Part shown: piece after piece, positions 51,042 to 59,533 of the stretch
Layout: each line of letters begins with the position of its first letter
Position numbering within the stretch: position 1 is the stretch's first letter
Assembly: GCF_000621845.1 (NCBI RefSeq)
Contig: NZ_JHXF01000014.1
Span: forward strand, 45,827 to 109,826
Direction: 5' to 3'
From: Ruminococcus flavefaciens MA2007
GTDB lineage: Bacteria > Bacillota > Clostridia > Oscillospirales > Ruminococcaceae
Length of the DNA: 64,000 nucleotides
Translations under genes and position numbers: made by a program
Notes under the pieces: generated by a model
Told to the model about the DNA's origin: nothing
Database searches by the model: none
Seen by the model: the letters and a program-made list of their open reading frames with translations, nothing else

Positions 51042-51668
51042 ATGAGCTTTGATTTCGATATAAGTGTACGCATTAAAGATAAACTGACCGGTGATATTAT
51101 CTCCGGTCCGAAAGTTATTCTAGCTCCAGCAAGTGATTATGCGGGCTATGAAGAAGTCTGCTGGTGGAACAGCAGTATGTTCATGGATATTCCGTTTGCT
51201 CTTTTCAAGATATGCAGTAAGTATACCAGAAAGGAGTATCCGATCGAAGAGGGCGCTGAAGGAAATTCCATTGTCTTTGCGCCGAGAGCTGCCATGCGTG
51301 AAATCTGTTCCTATATATACAGCAGATGCTGTGTGCCAGATTCAGAGCTGACTGAGGAAAGAAGCTGTTCGTGGTGGGAAGGTTACGAGGTTACAAACCA
51401 AGCCAAAGCAGAAGAACTGAAAGATTTCTTGTGGTCTCTTGAATATATTGAAAATCGAAATGAAGATGCCGGAATTGCAGAGAAGTTTATTACCGATCTC
51501 AATAAAAGAGAAGAATTCAAAAGTAATCTGCAGGGGTATGAGTTTGAGTTTAGAGTGCTGTTCTATTTCTACTCATTAATTCTCATTATTCCGGTTAAAA
51601 AGCAATTCGATTTAAGCTTTATTTCCCAAGATAGTTTCTTCGTTATAATATTCACTTTCGCGCTTTAG
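51042..51668 (+). CDS. Hypothetical protein
   Basis: A 208-residue protein, unrecognised. Residues 1-160 are a soluble acidic domain with many Trp/Cys (YEEVCWWNSSMFMD, CSWWEGYEV). The last ~45 residues change abruptly to a hydrophobic stretch (VLFYFYSLILIIPVKK, then FFVIIFTFAL). That may be a genuine membrane tail or readthrough into non-coding AT-rich DNA after a frameshift. Ribosome site GGAGGTG. No operon partner is evident. Confidence 0.5.
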   Translation: MSFDFDISVRIKDKLTGDIISGPKVILAPASDYAGYEEVCWWNSSMFMDIPFALFKICSKYTRKEYPIEEGAEGNSIVFAPRAAMREICSYIYSRCCVPDSELTEERSCSWWEGYEVTNQAKAEELKDFLWSLEYIENRNEDAGIAEKFITDLNKREEFKSNLQGYEFEFRVLFYFYSLILIIPVKKQFDLSFISQDSFFVIIFTFAL

Positions 51669-51702
51669 ATATTATAATAAGAAAAACTTTATTCCGCATA
51701 TA

Positions 51703-51731
51703 TTGTCATTTTGCGACTGTTATGATATAAT
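51703..51731 (+). promoter_or_regulatory. Promoter of the dockerin metallopeptidase-like gene
   Basis: TTGTCA (51703-51708) and TATAAT (51726-51731), spacing 17, about 40 bases before the ATG. Confidence 0.6.
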
Positions 51732-51773
51732 TTAGAAAACACTGAACGTTATATCATACAGAGGAGGGATAAA

Positions 51774-54425
51774 ATGAGAAAGCTCACATCTTTTCTGACA
51801 GCCCTGATAGTGGGAGCTTTTATTCTGCCCCATGTGCCGACCGCTGTCGCTGCGGAAGAGTACATGATACGTGATAAGTGGGGCTACTGCAAGACTGCAA
51901 ATTACGCAGAATCGGAGCACTTTGTCATCTTCTACGGCAACAGTGACACTACAGGACAGGTCAACGATGCATTTCTTAAGCGCAATCTTGCCAATTATGA
52001 GCAGCTCTGGAAGTGCTACGGCGAATATCTTGGCATGGAGAACATGAATGTTGATATCTATGGCAAGAGCTCTCAGAAGTACAAGACCAACGTTTATCTG
52101 ACAAACACAGGACTTGACAAATACCCTGAGGGCTGGGCATTTATGAGTTCTGAGGACGGATACGGCATTGAGATAATTAGTCCTGACGCAATGCTGGACG
52201 AGCTGACTATCGCCCATGAATTCGGCCATGTTGTGACAATGCAGCAGAAAGCCTGGGTCGACCAGGAGATAACAGGAGCATGGTGGGAATCCCTTGCCAA
52301 CTGGTTCCGCGAAATGTACATCGGCAGTGAATACTACAGCGGCGATGTAAAAACATGCTGGTTCGAGCCATATCTTCGCAATCTCAGCCTTGCTTTTCCA
52401 CACGGCAGGAACTACTATGAGGTCTGGCCGTTTCTGGTCTATCTGTCCTATAATCCCGATAATATCGAAGGACTGGGGGTAAAGGCTGTAAAGCGCATTA
52501 TCTCCGAGGCCAAAATCAATGAGTACCCGTTCGATACTATCACGCGGCTTTTCGGCGCAAACGCACAAACCATATTCGGAAACTATGCAAAGCGCATGGC
52601 GACATTTGATTTCGGCGCCAAAGAGGCTTATCAGGACGAATTCCGCAAGAAACTGGTGCAGTCGCCATTCTTCTGGAATCTATATTACACCATTTTGCAG
52701 GATAACGGCAGCGGTTGGCTGCAAGTGCCACAGGAGGAAGCTCCCATGCAGGGCGGTATCAATATCGTGCCGTTGACTGTTACGGGAGACACTGTTTCTG
52801 CGGAGCTTCGCGGTATATCTGATGACGGCAATGCAGGCTGGCAGGCTTGTATCGTTACTGTTGACGCAAACGGAAAGGAGAGCTATTCGGAGCTCTTCGG
52901 CAGCGGACAAAAAGTGAGCGTATCTGCAAAGGACACTGTATCAGCGTATCTTACGGTTACTGCAATGCCTGAAAAGCTGGTAAGGGTAAACGCTTTCCAT
53001 AAGGGAAACGACTCGTCCTACAGGGAAGGAGCAGAGCGTAGGCGCTATCCTTATGAAGTGAAGCTTGACGGTGCTGAAGTCCAGCAGTCGGGCGGCTATT
53101 CCAAGGGCAAGGGGCATATCCACTCCAACGGCGGAGGCTGGGTAGCTGACAGCGCAAAGGTTGCTGATTCGGTATATGTTGGACCTGATGCAAAGGTGCT
53201 TGGAGGCGCGAAGCTTTCGGGAAATGTTCGTGTTGAGGATTACGCAGTTGTGGCAAACAGCGTAACTGCGCAGGACAATGCAATTATCAGCGGTCACGCG
53301 GTAGTTGACGGGGGAGGCTGGTACTATGATAACGGCTGGAAGCAGGGAAGTATCGCTCTCAGCGGAAATGCTGTCATCAGCGACAGATCGGTCGTGACAG
53401 GTGCCTGCTCAGTTTCGGGCAATGCAAAGGTGCTCCAAAAGGCTTATGCTGCCGATGCAGTGAAGCTTTCTGATAATGCTGTTGCTAAAGGCATGGCTTA
53501 TCTTTACGGCGGCGCGGCTTACACGGGAAGTGCTGTTCTTGACGGAGACTACAGCAATGAAAAGGCAGTCAGCGATGGTGTGAATTTCGGCTGGCTGGAC
53601 GACTTCGGACATCATTCTGCTCCCAAAAGCTATATCGCAGGCTATGATTTCGATAGTACTTCTAAGTATTGGGCTATGGACGGCTATACAGCTACAAATG
53701 CCCGTCAGCTCGGTGTAGAATGGGCTTCTGAGCGTACCTCTGCCAAGGGAGTTATGAACTTCAGCGGCGGGGAGGACTGCCTTCTCCTTGATGCTTCGTT
53801 GTTACAGACAAGGGATATTCAGCTGAGTATGGGAGTTCTCTGGAAGGGTGGAAGCCAAAATCAGGAGATACTTCACTTCGGCGATGATAACGCATATATT
53901 TCACTTACTCCAAGTAATGAAAACGGCGTGGCTGAGCTTATAGTCACTGACGGCAAGACTACGGAAAAGATGACGGCTGCGTCATCACTTGCGAAGGGGG
54001 AGTGGAGCAAGATAACTGTTCGTATCATTAATGGCAAGGGAAGTCTGCTCATAAACGGCAAACAAGCAGACAGCAAGTCAGTTGCCATTGATATGCAGTC
54101 TGTTATGAGTGCTTCTGCCGATGATCGCGCAGTGGTTGGAAAGGGCTTCAAGGGCGCTTTAGACTATATCCATATAAGTAGCAGTGCTGTCGATGAGCCT
54201 GCGGTCAGCTATAGCGGCATAGAAGAGCCTGATGATCACAGCCTACGCGGCGACGTAAATGCAGACAAGGAGTTCAATGTCGCGGATCTAGTGGCCATGC
54301 AGAGCTGGCTTCTCGCAAAGTCCGATGCTCAGCTTGCAGACTGGCAGGCAGGCGACCTATGCACAGACGGCAGGATAGATGTATTTGATATGGTCATGAT
54401 GAGACAGCTTTTGCTGTCTGAATAA
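51774..54425 (+). CDS. Secreted metallopeptidase-like protein with beta-helix, LamG-like and dockerin modules
   Basis: An 883-residue exported protein. It has a signal peptide (1-27), then a DUF6055-like domain with zinc motif TIAHEFGHVVTMQQ (HExxH, ~146) and WWESLANWFREMY as following acidic helix. A beta domain (~340-440) precedes a left-handed beta-helix-like array of six-residue repeats (~445-605; AKVLGGAKLSGNVRVEDYAV). A LamG/concanavalin-like fold follows (~615-800). A C-terminal type I dockerin ends it, with two Ca loops (DVNADKEFNVADLVAMQ and DLCTDGRIDVFDMVMMRQ, ~815-880). The dockerin should plug into a scaffoldin cohesin. It is visibly GC-richer than its surroundings, typical of core genes. 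Peptidase activity is inferred. Confidence 0.85.
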   Translation: MRKLTSFLTALIVGAFILPHVPTAVAAEEYMIRDKWGYCKTANYAESEHFVIFYGNSDTTGQVNDAFLKRNLANYEQLWKCYGEYLGMENMNVDIYGKSSQKYKTNVYLTNTGLDKYPEGWAFMSSEDGYGIEIISPDAMLDELTIAHEFGHVVTMQQKAWVDQEITGAWWESLANWFREMYIGSEYYSGDVKTCWFEPYLRNLSLAFPHGRNYYEVWPFLVYLSYNPDNIEGLGVKAVKRIISEAKINEYPFDTITRLFGANAQTIFGNYAKRMATFDFGAKEAYQDEFRKKLVQSPFFWNLYYTILQDNGSGWLQVPQEEAPMQGGINIVPLTVTGDTVSAELRGISDDGNAGWQACIVTVDANGKESYSELFGSGQKVSVSAKDTVSAYLTVTAMPEKLVRVNAFHKGNDSSYREGAERRRYPYEVKLDGAEVQQSGGYSKGKGHIHSNGGGWVADSAKVADSVYVGPDAKVLGGAKLSGNVRVEDYAVVANSVTAQDNAIISGHAVVDGGGWYYDNGWKQGSIALSGNAVISDRSVVTGACSVSGNAKVLQKAYAADAVKLSDNAVAKGMAYLYGGAAYTGSAVLDGDYSNEKAVSDGVNFGWLDDFGHHSAPKSYIAGYDFDSTSKYWAMDGYTATNARQLGVEWASERTSAKGVMNFSGGEDCLLLDASLLQTRDIQLSMGVLWKGGSQNQEILHFGDDNAYISLTPSNENGVAELIVTDGKTTEKMTAASSLAKGEWSKITVRIINGKGSLLINGKQADSKSVAIDMQSVMSASADDRAVVGKGFKGALDYIHISSSAVDEPAVSYSGIEEPDDHSLRGDVNADKEFNVADLVAMQSWLLAKSDAQLADWQAGDLCTDGRIDVFDMVMMRQLLLSE

Positions 54426-54438
54426 AGGAAAAAAGCGA

Positions 54439-54485
54439 ATCCCCTTAGAGTAGAAACACAAAAAGTATGAAAACTCTAAGGGGAT
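54439..54485 (+). terminator. Terminator of the dockerin protein gene
   Basis: A perfect 13-bp stem (ATCCCCTTAGAGT / ACTCTAAGGGGAT) with a 21-base loop, followed by ATTTTAG. Confidence 0.75.
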
Positions 54486-54533
54486 ATTTTAGGTCATGAA
54501 GTAAAACAACTTTTGCTGGTGGTAAGTTCATTT

Positions 54534-54875
54534 TCAGTCAATTACATTATCTTCTGGCTTGATCCAGTCGAGGTTGTCTTCAACTTCAAATTCTTCTCCA
54601 AGTTCCTGACGTACAAGTTCAAGGAGCTTTTTGCCTGTTTCGTAGTATGCTATCTGTTCGTCAAGCGGACGAACATCACCTTTCCCAAGATCGTCCCAAT
54701 CAAGTATTCCAATACAACCATCGTCAAATTCTTCCAGTTTTTTGACAAGTTCTTCTGAAAGAGGCAGTATATCGTACTGAATACCGCAACCAAATACGTT
54801 CATCGTTTCTTTATTGCTGCTCCATAGACTTGTTGTGAAGTAATCAGGAGAAAAAGAAAGAACATATTTTGCCAT
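54534..54875 (-). CDS. Small acidic protein of unknown function
   Basis: A 113-residue cytosolic protein: MAKYVLSFSPDYFTTSLWSS, later FDDGCIGILDWDDLGKGDVR and a helical acidic end. A perfect AAGGAGGAG lies before the ATG. Composition and length recall conserved small unknowns of Firmicutes, but no family is identified. It converges on the dockerin gene and is divergent from the second promoter cassette. Confidence 0.6.
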   Translation of the reverse strand: MAKYVLSFSPDYFTTSLWSSNKETMNVFGCGIQYDILPLSEELVKKLEEFDDGCIGILDWDDLGKGDVRPLDEQIAYYETGKKLLELVRQELGEEFEVEDNLDWIKPEDNVID

Positions 54876-54945
54876 GGGTACTCCTCCTTATGTTTAGATA
54901 CTTTTATTTTATCATATTTTAGTATTTATGGCAATATCCAATATC

Positions 54946-54974
54946 TTGAAAAATACGGAATCCTGTGATATAAT
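54946..54974 (+). promoter_or_regulatory. Promoter, second copy of the duplicated cassette
   Basis: TTGAAA (54946-54951) and TATAAT (54969-54974), spacing 17, matching the cassette at 50124. The frame behind it (MGLFSKLLKYD) stops at once, so transcripts would read on to the LRR gene at 55110. Confidence 0.6.
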
Positions 54975-55109
54975 TGTAAAAAACAAGGAGTACGGATATG
55001 GGGCTATTTTCAAAGCTTTTAAAATATGACTGAATAAAAGAACTCAGGCAGCCCGTTAAGGGCTGCTGTTCATTCATATAGAATAGTATGTGTAAAGGGG
55101 AAATAAACA

Positions 55110-55844
55110 ATGTGGGACGACCGCAGCTATGATACACACATAAACAGAAGATTTCCTGAGGCGAGCCATATTGATGTTCCTGAAGGTATAACTGATATTG
55201 GCTATCTGGAATTATCAAATTACAAGAAACTTGAAACTGTTTCCCTGCCACAAAGTCTGAAAACCATTGGCTACTGTGCATTTCTTGACTGTGAGAATTT
55301 AAAGGAAATACGTATTCCCGATGGTGTCACGACTATATATGAAGGTGCATTCCGCGATTGCAAGTCACTTCGTGCAATAGAACTTCCCGACAGCGTGCAG
55401 GATATACGTCGTATGATATTTGCAGGGTGTACATCGCTGGAATCGGTCAAGCTTTCGTCAGTATTAACGAGTATTGGTGAATATACATTTTCAGACTGTA
55501 AATCACTTCATACAGTGGAGCTTCCGTCTGCTTTGAAGAAAATAATACATAATGCATTTCAAGGCTGTTCATCGCTAACTGAGATCAATGTTCCTGAGAG
55601 TGCTGAGGAGATATGGTTCCAGGCATTTCTGAACTGTTCATCGCTGAAAAAACTACGTATGCCCGTCAGTCTGAGATCATTTGGAAGAGATGCACTGCAA
55701 GGTTGCGATGCAATTGAGAAAATTGAAATATACGGTGAATTATCAAAAGATAAGCCTATCCCTGAATGGCTTGAAGCATTGGTATCTGATAAGTGCAGCA
55801 CCTGCGAGATCATGCTAGAAGGCAAGCGAATAACGATGGTTTGA
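55110..55844 (+). CDS. BspA-type leucine-rich repeat protein
   Basis: A 244-residue protein made of about eight 23-residue LRR_5 repeats. Examples are LETVSLPQSLKTIGYCAFLD, LKEIRIPDGVTTIYEGAFRD, LRAIELPDSVQDIRRMIFAG and LHTVELPSALKKIIHNAFQG. There is no signal peptide, so it acts inside the cell or is a detached repeat block. The last 30 residues (LSKDKPIPEWLEALVSDKCS) form a cap. Ribosome site AAAGGGGA. Such repeats are protein-binding scaffolds. Confidence 0.85.
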   Translation: MWDDRSYDTHINRRFPEASHIDVPEGITDIGYLELSNYKKLETVSLPQSLKTIGYCAFLDCENLKEIRIPDGVTTIYEGAFRDCKSLRAIELPDSVQDIRRMIFAGCTSLESVKLSSVLTSIGEYTFSDCKSLHTVELPSALKKIIHNAFQGCSSLTEINVPESAEEIWFQAFLNCSSLKKLRMPVSLRSFGRDALQGCDAIEKIEIYGELSKDKPIPEWLEALVSDKCSTCEIMLEGKRITMV

Positions 55845-55864
55845 AATAAGAAAGGAACATTACT

Positions 55865-56161
55865 ATGAAACGATTTGTTGAAGTTCATTATTATATCAAG
55901 GAAGGAAAACGTGACGAATTCTATAATGCTATACTGGAAAGAGGAATAGCTGATGCTTCACGTGCTGAGGAAGGCAACGAGAAGTACGAATACTATTTCA
56001 GCCCTGAGAACAAAAATGAGTTGCTGCTCATTGAGTTGTGGAGTTCTGCTGAAGCAGTGGAGCTTCATATGAGTTCGAAGCACTATAAGGAACTTGGAGA
56101 ACTGAAAAAGGAATATGTGACAGATACAGTTTTTACACGATATGAGATCCCGGAAGACTAA
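55865..56161 (+). CDS. Antibiotic biosynthesis monooxygenase (ABM)-fold protein
   Basis: A 98-residue ferredoxin-like ABM-fold protein: VEVHYYIKEGKRDEFYNAIL, YEYYFSPENKNELLLIELWS and ELHMSSKHYKELGELKKEYV are the family's three core segments. Members act as cofactor-free quinone or small-molecule monooxygenases, as haem-degrading enzymes, or in stress detoxification. It is 20 bases after the LRR gene and about 90 before the aldo/keto reductase gene, perhaps a small redox group. Substrate unknown. Confidence 0.85.
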   Translation: MKRFVEVHYYIKEGKRDEFYNAILERGIADASRAEEGNEKYEYYFSPENKNELLLIELWSSAEAVELHMSSKHYKELGELKKEYVTDTVFTRYEIPED

Positions 56162-56247
56162 AAGATTTGAATAGCGACAGAACGACATTATTACAGGACG
56201 TTGAATGAATTACAGAAATCCACATTTATTTTATTGGAGGTATTATC

Positions 56248-57087
56248 ATGAAACAGTATACACTTGCGAATGGCGTTCTAATCCCTGCAATCGGACTCGG
56301 CACATGGCAGACACCTGATGACGAAATCGGCTATCAGGCTGTGCTTTCTGCGTTACAGTCAGGCTATCGGCATATTGACACAGCACAGGGATATCGGAAC
56401 GAAGATATCGTTGGCAGAGCAGTCAATGACAGCGGAATTAACCGTGAAGAAATCTTCATCACTTCAAAGCTGGATAATCCAAATCACGGCTATGACAATA
56501 CAATGCGTTCCTTTGAAGGAACACTTGAACAACTGGGAACGAATTATGTTGATCTCTTTCTTATTCACTGGCCAAATCCTCTGCAATACCGTAAAACATG
56601 GCAGCAGACAAACGCCGAAACATGGAAGGCGTTTGAAGAGCTCTATAATGCAGGAAAGATCAGAGCGATCGGTGTGAGCAACTTCAGGCAACATCATATA
56701 GACGAACTGATGAAAACGGCTAAGATTCCGCCAATGGTCAATCAGATACGTCTTTGCCCAGGTGAGCCACAGGACGAGCTTGTTTCATATTGCAAAGAAA
56801 GGAATATCCTGCTGGAAGCATACAGTCCGCTTGGCACAGGACAGATATTCAAAGTTCCGGAGATGCAAGTACTTGCAGAAAAATATCAGAAAACCATCGC
56901 ACAGATCTGTATCCGCTGGAGTTTACAAAAAGGATTTCTGCCGCTTCCGAAGTCTGTTACAGCAGGGAGAATTCGCGAAAACATGGATGTATTCGATTTT
57001 GAACTCTCTGATGATGATGTCAGACTGATCGCTGATCTGACAGGATGTGTCGGACTTTCCAAAGATCCTGATACGATCAACTGGTAA
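56248..57087 (+). CDS. Aldo/keto reductase
   Basis: A 279-residue NADPH-dependent oxidoreductase of the AKR superfamily. It carries the TIM-barrel catalytic tetrad: RHIDTAQGYRNE (Asp ~45 and Tyr ~50), EEIFITSKLDN (Lys ~74) and VDLFLIHWPNP (His ~108). The NADP-binding end is LPKSVTAGRIRENMDVF. IRAIGVSNFRQHHIDEL and LEAYSPLGTG are typical. Length is normal for the prokaryotic 2,5-diketo-gluconate-reductase-like subgroup. Ribosome site TTGGAGG. It reduces small aldehydes or ketones. Confidence 0.95.
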   Translation: MKQYTLANGVLIPAIGLGTWQTPDDEIGYQAVLSALQSGYRHIDTAQGYRNEDIVGRAVNDSGINREEIFITSKLDNPNHGYDNTMRSFEGTLEQLGTNYVDLFLIHWPNPLQYRKTWQQTNAETWKAFEELYNAGKIRAIGVSNFRQHHIDELMKTAKIPPMVNQIRLCPGEPQDELVSYCKERNILLEAYSPLGTGQIFKVPEMQVLAEKYQKTIAQICIRWSLQKGFLPLPKSVTAGRIRENMDVFDFELSDDDVRLIADLTGCVGLSKDPDTINW

Positions 57088-57145
57088 GGCTGTTACGAAG
57101 GAGAACTTATGCCTCAGATTTAAAATTATAAAGGATTACAATGAT

Positions 57146-57329
57146 GAAAACTGTTATCTTCAGATACATCTTCGGCTACTACAATACCCAGAGGATCAAC
57201 AGCTTCAATGCAGGCGGTCTCCCACCTGTGACATTAAGAACTTCAACCAAGTCGGCTCATCATGCCGCCTGACTCCTGCCTATCTAAGATTTTGGGTATT
57301 CTCTGACTGCACATTTCTTGACAATTCCA
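57146..57329 (+). mobile_element. IS3-family remnant (3' end of transposase plus right end)
   Basis: Closely matches, in reverse complement, the IS3-like element entering at 63609. It keeps the last ~40 codons of the transposase (TVIFRYIFGYYNTQRINSFN, then TSTKSAHHAA, stop at 57272). It also keeps the outer end CTTGACAATTCCA, at 57329. The rest is gone, so it is immobile. Confidence 0.8.
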
Positions 57330-57397
57330 TAAGTACACCATGGTCATGGTTGCAAGCAGAATTTGCCGTTGATTTTACAGCGGAATTGCATAGCGTG

Positions 57398-57427
57398 AGA
57401 AAAGAAAAAGAGCAGATTTTTATCTGC
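57398..57427. terminator. Bidirectional terminator
   Basis: AAAAGAGCAGA-TTTTTA-TCTGCTCTTTT, with A-run and T-run on either side. It lies between the IS remnant and the convergent membrane protein gene. Confidence 0.8.
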
Positions 57428-57431
57428 TCTT

Positions 57432-57932
57432 TTATTCAAATCCTTTTGCTAAGTCTGGGTAGTTCTTTTCTATATACCGATAAAGCTTCATTAGCTCCAC
57501 TTGATTGAATCTGTGACGGATGCACTCCTCTGCAATGTGTGGCTTAAGCTCCTCTTTCAGCACTTTGAAATTGTTTGCATCAACATAAAAAATCATATGA
57601 AGAGTGTAGTGTGTTCCGCCGCCTCTGGTTCGATTCGATTTAAGTGTATAGGTCACTGCATTGACTTTATTCAAATCGATTTTCCAAAACAGAAAAAACC
57701 ACTGACATTTTACTGTACTGCCATTTCCAAATTTAACCCTTGTCTTTACAAATCCCATCGAAATGAACACAACAAAGAATAATAAATAGATTATCAATCC
57801 ATATATCAAATTAGACTTTGTAGTTTCCTCTGCCGTTTTAAGGGAGTAATTTACGCCTAGTCCCATAATCATGAGGATAATCATAGTTATAAAAATGCAC
57901 TTTGGTGTGTGGTCGATTTTTATTTTTTCCAT
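57432..57932 (-). CDS. Membrane protein with a PH-like cytoplasmic domain
   Basis: A 166-residue protein with two membrane segments (IFITMIILMIMGLGVNYSL and LIYGLIIYLLFFVVFISMGF). A beta-rich, likely cytoplasmic domain follows (CQWFFLFWKIDLNKVNAVTY, then THYTLHMIFYVDANNFKVLK) and a helical end. The pattern resembles bacterial PH-like membrane proteins, but no family is certain. Ribosome site AAAGGGG. It converges on the terminator at 57398 and has no obvious partner. Confidence 0.6.
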   Translation of the reverse strand: MEKIKIDHTPKCIFITMIILMIMGLGVNYSLKTAEETTKSNLIYGLIIYLLFFVVFISMGFVKTRVKFGNGSTVKCQWFFLFWKIDLNKVNAVTYTLKSNRTRGGGTHYTLHMIFYVDANNFKVLKEELKPHIAEECIRHRFNQVELMKLYRYIEKNYPDLAKGFE

Positions 57933-58111
57933 TCTTATTTCTGTACCCCTTTCACAACGACGTATATCGTTTTATTATATAATTATACTTCAATACAATA
58001 AGTTTGTCAATATAACATATGAAAGCTCTAAAATCAGAGTTGTCTCGTTTAAAAGAAAGCATAAAATGAGCCTCAATAGAAAAGCATATTTGCCGCGTAT
58101 TCAGTGCTTCG

Positions 58112-58501
58112 ATGAAGAAAAATCTGCGCGAGAGAATTTTTGGTCACCTATATGGTATTTTACTTGATACAAGCATCAGCAAGGATAACCTTGACGGACG
58201 TTTCATAGCTGACTTAGTATTGCAGATATTAAGCTATACAGCGGAAAAAGAAAGAGAGAACACAAGAAAACGTCAAGCCCAAGGAATCGCAGTTATGCCA
58301 GTAGTGAACGGAAAGAAGGTCAGCTCCAAGACAGGAAATCCAATAGGCAGACCAAACGCCATATATCCTGAGTCATGGGAAACGGTCTATAATACATGGA
58401 AATCGGGAGATATAACAGCTATGGAAGCCATGAAGCAGCTCTCACTGACCAAGACAACGTTCTATAAGCTTGTAAAGCTCTATGAGAAGAAAGCTCAATA
58501 A
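58112..58501 (+). pseudogene. Serine recombinase (resolvase/invertase) C-terminal remnant
   Basis: The homology starts at ~58160: DTSISKDNLDGRFIADLVLQ, then LSYTAEKERENTRKRQAQGI, the end of the catalytic domain and the long E-helix. A linker follows (GKKVSSKTGNPIGRP) and a C-terminal HTH (ITAMEAMKQLSLTKTTFYKL). The catalytic Ser and the first ~100 residues are missing. The ATG at 58112 gives only a filler N-terminus. It is a relic of an inversion or transposition gene, ended by the terminator at 58513. Confidence 0.8.
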
Positions 58502-58512
58502 ATCGACAATAG

Positions 58513-58546
58513 CGCTCCCCTGTAATCGGGGAGTGTTATTTTTTTG
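58513..58546 (+). terminator. Terminator of the recombinase remnant
   Basis: GCGCTCCCC and GGGGAGTG arms with a 7-base loop, followed by TTATTTTTTT. Confidence 0.8.
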
Positions 58547-58746
58547 CCCCGAAAAAGGCTATTTATAGGCATTTACCGTTTGTAATCAAAAAAACAACGT
58601 AAAATAGCCATTTAGCGCTTGCATTATATGTTATTTATATACACGCAATATGAGTGTATATGTGGCTATTTGACGAAATATAGCGGATTTTTCTTGTATT
58701 GAGTAATCGGTTCGTTATTTTCTGACAATAACAGACTGTCAGACCA

Positions 58747-58774
58747 AAACAAAAAGAGCCTGCCGAAGCAAGCT
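58747..58774 (-). terminator. Cassette terminator, copy 1
   Basis: On the minus strand AGAGAGCTTGC-TTCG-GCAGGCTCT followed by TTTTTGTTT. The stem has a UUCG-type tetraloop. The same terminator recurs at 59251 and 59906. Confidence 0.85.
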
Positions 58775-58783
58775 CTCTTTGTT

Positions 58784-59152
58784 TTAAAATTCTTTCGTCC
58801 AATATTGTGTATAGTAAACATGGGGATACGCAACAACAGCATTACTGCCAATTCTCGTATATTTCCAATACCAGTATTCCCTTTTATAACTATACCAAAT
58901 TGTTCTGCGACATCTTGCGCACTTAACAGGCTTTTTGAAAACACTAACGTGATAGCTGGTGTGATTCTCTGAATCTATCTTTTCCCAGTCGTCTTTACTT
59001 TTTGCCGATGAATCTACTACATGATTACAAGCCGCATAAGCCGACAAAGTTGTCACTGACTTTGGATTTACAGTTTTTGCAATAGTAGTACCAGTACCAA
59101 GCAAAGTGAAAGCCATTGCAACTGCTGCAACTTTTTTGATTATGTTCTTCAT
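58784..59152 (-). CDS. Small Cys-rich secreted protein, family copy 2
   Basis: A 122-residue secreted protein. Leader MKNIIKKVAAVAMAFTLLGT, then GTTIAKTVNPKSVTTLSA, matches the other two family members. The mature part is different: an early Cys (AACNHVVDSS), a CARC pair (VKCARCRRTIW) and an aromatic C-terminus (YKREYWYWKYTRIG, VYYTQYWTKEF). The promoter, leader hairpin and terminator are near-copies of those of the neighbouring cassette. Expression would be from TTGACA-N17-TATTAT at 59205-59233. Function unknown; likely exported and folded by metal or disulfide. Confidence 0.7.
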   Translation of the reverse strand: MKNIIKKVAAVAMAFTLLGTGTTIAKTVNPKSVTTLSAYAACNHVVDSSAKSKDDWEKIDSENHTSYHVSVFKKPVKCARCRRTIWYSYKREYWYWKYTRIGSNAVVAYPHVYYTQYWTKEF

Positions 59153-59276
59153 TTTTCTTACATCCTTTACATAAAACTAAGGCTATTTACCGCCTTGTAC
59201 AAACATAATACATTATTTGAGCAGTTTTGTCAAATCATTTATTGCTATAAACAAAAAGAGCCTGCCGAAGCAAGCT
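59146..59276 (-). repeat. Cassette repeat copy 1: terminator, promoter and leader
   Basis: About 130 bases nearly identical to 59800-59931. In minus-strand order it holds the UUCG terminator (59251-59276), promoter TTGACA (59233-59228) and TATTAT (59210-59205) with 17-base spacer. A leader hairpin AAGGC...GCCTT, the ribosome site AAAGGATG and the first codons follow. It marks a tandem duplication of the Cys-rich gene unit. Confidence 0.8.
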
Positions 59277-59307
59277 GAATTTGCGTTAGGATGTGATTTT
59301 AAATCAC
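59252..59307 (-). ncRNA. Candidate short RNA, cassette copy 1
   Basis: Predicted from the consensus promoter at 59314-59342 and the UUCG terminator at 59251-59276. It contains no reading frame. It may be a small RNA, or a leader whose readthrough feeds the Cys-rich gene. Confidence 0.3.
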
Positions 59308-59313
59308 ACACAC

Positions 59314-59342
59314 ATTATACCGCGTTTGTATTCCTTTGTCAA
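59314..59342 (-). promoter_or_regulatory. Perfect consensus promoter reading into the cassette terminator
   Basis: On the minus strand TTGACA (59342-59337) and TATAAT (59319-59314), spacing 17: exact consensus. The start point falls beside the palindrome TGTGATTT-T-AAATCACA (59292-59308). The transcript would end at the terminator at 59251, giving an RNA of roughly 55 bases. Confidence 0.65.
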
Positions 59343-59470
59343 GCGCCATAGGTATGAGCGAAGCAATGGCACCAGTGCGCGGCTTCTACTGTACTACATA
59401 CCACACACACGCAGCTGATATTGCAATGATTTGCGGTATAGCTGTATCAAGAATACTGTAATGAAAGAAA

Positions 59471-59500
59471 AGCTCGGGTATTAATTTACTCGGGCTTTTT
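59471..59500 (-). terminator. Hairpin terminator behind the third Cys-rich gene
   Basis: AGCTCGGGTA and TACTCGGGCT pair (some G-T) with a 6-base loop. T-rich on the plus strand and A-rich on the other, so it may act on both strands. Confidence 0.55.
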
Positions 59501-59533
59501 CTTACGCGTATCAGCTTAGAGATACTGTTATTT

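Noticed and set aside
51732..52568. 278-residue minus-strand frame opposite the dockerin metallopeptidase gene
   Set aside because: The plus-strand protein has clear domains and a signal peptide. The antisense frame has none and is a shadow in GC-richer DNA.
59354..59461. 35-codon plus-strand frame (MSEAMAPVRGFYC...)
   Set aside because: Protein-like, but without ribosome site or relatives; it lies between minus-strand cassettes and could be a fragment at most. Too weak to list as a gene.
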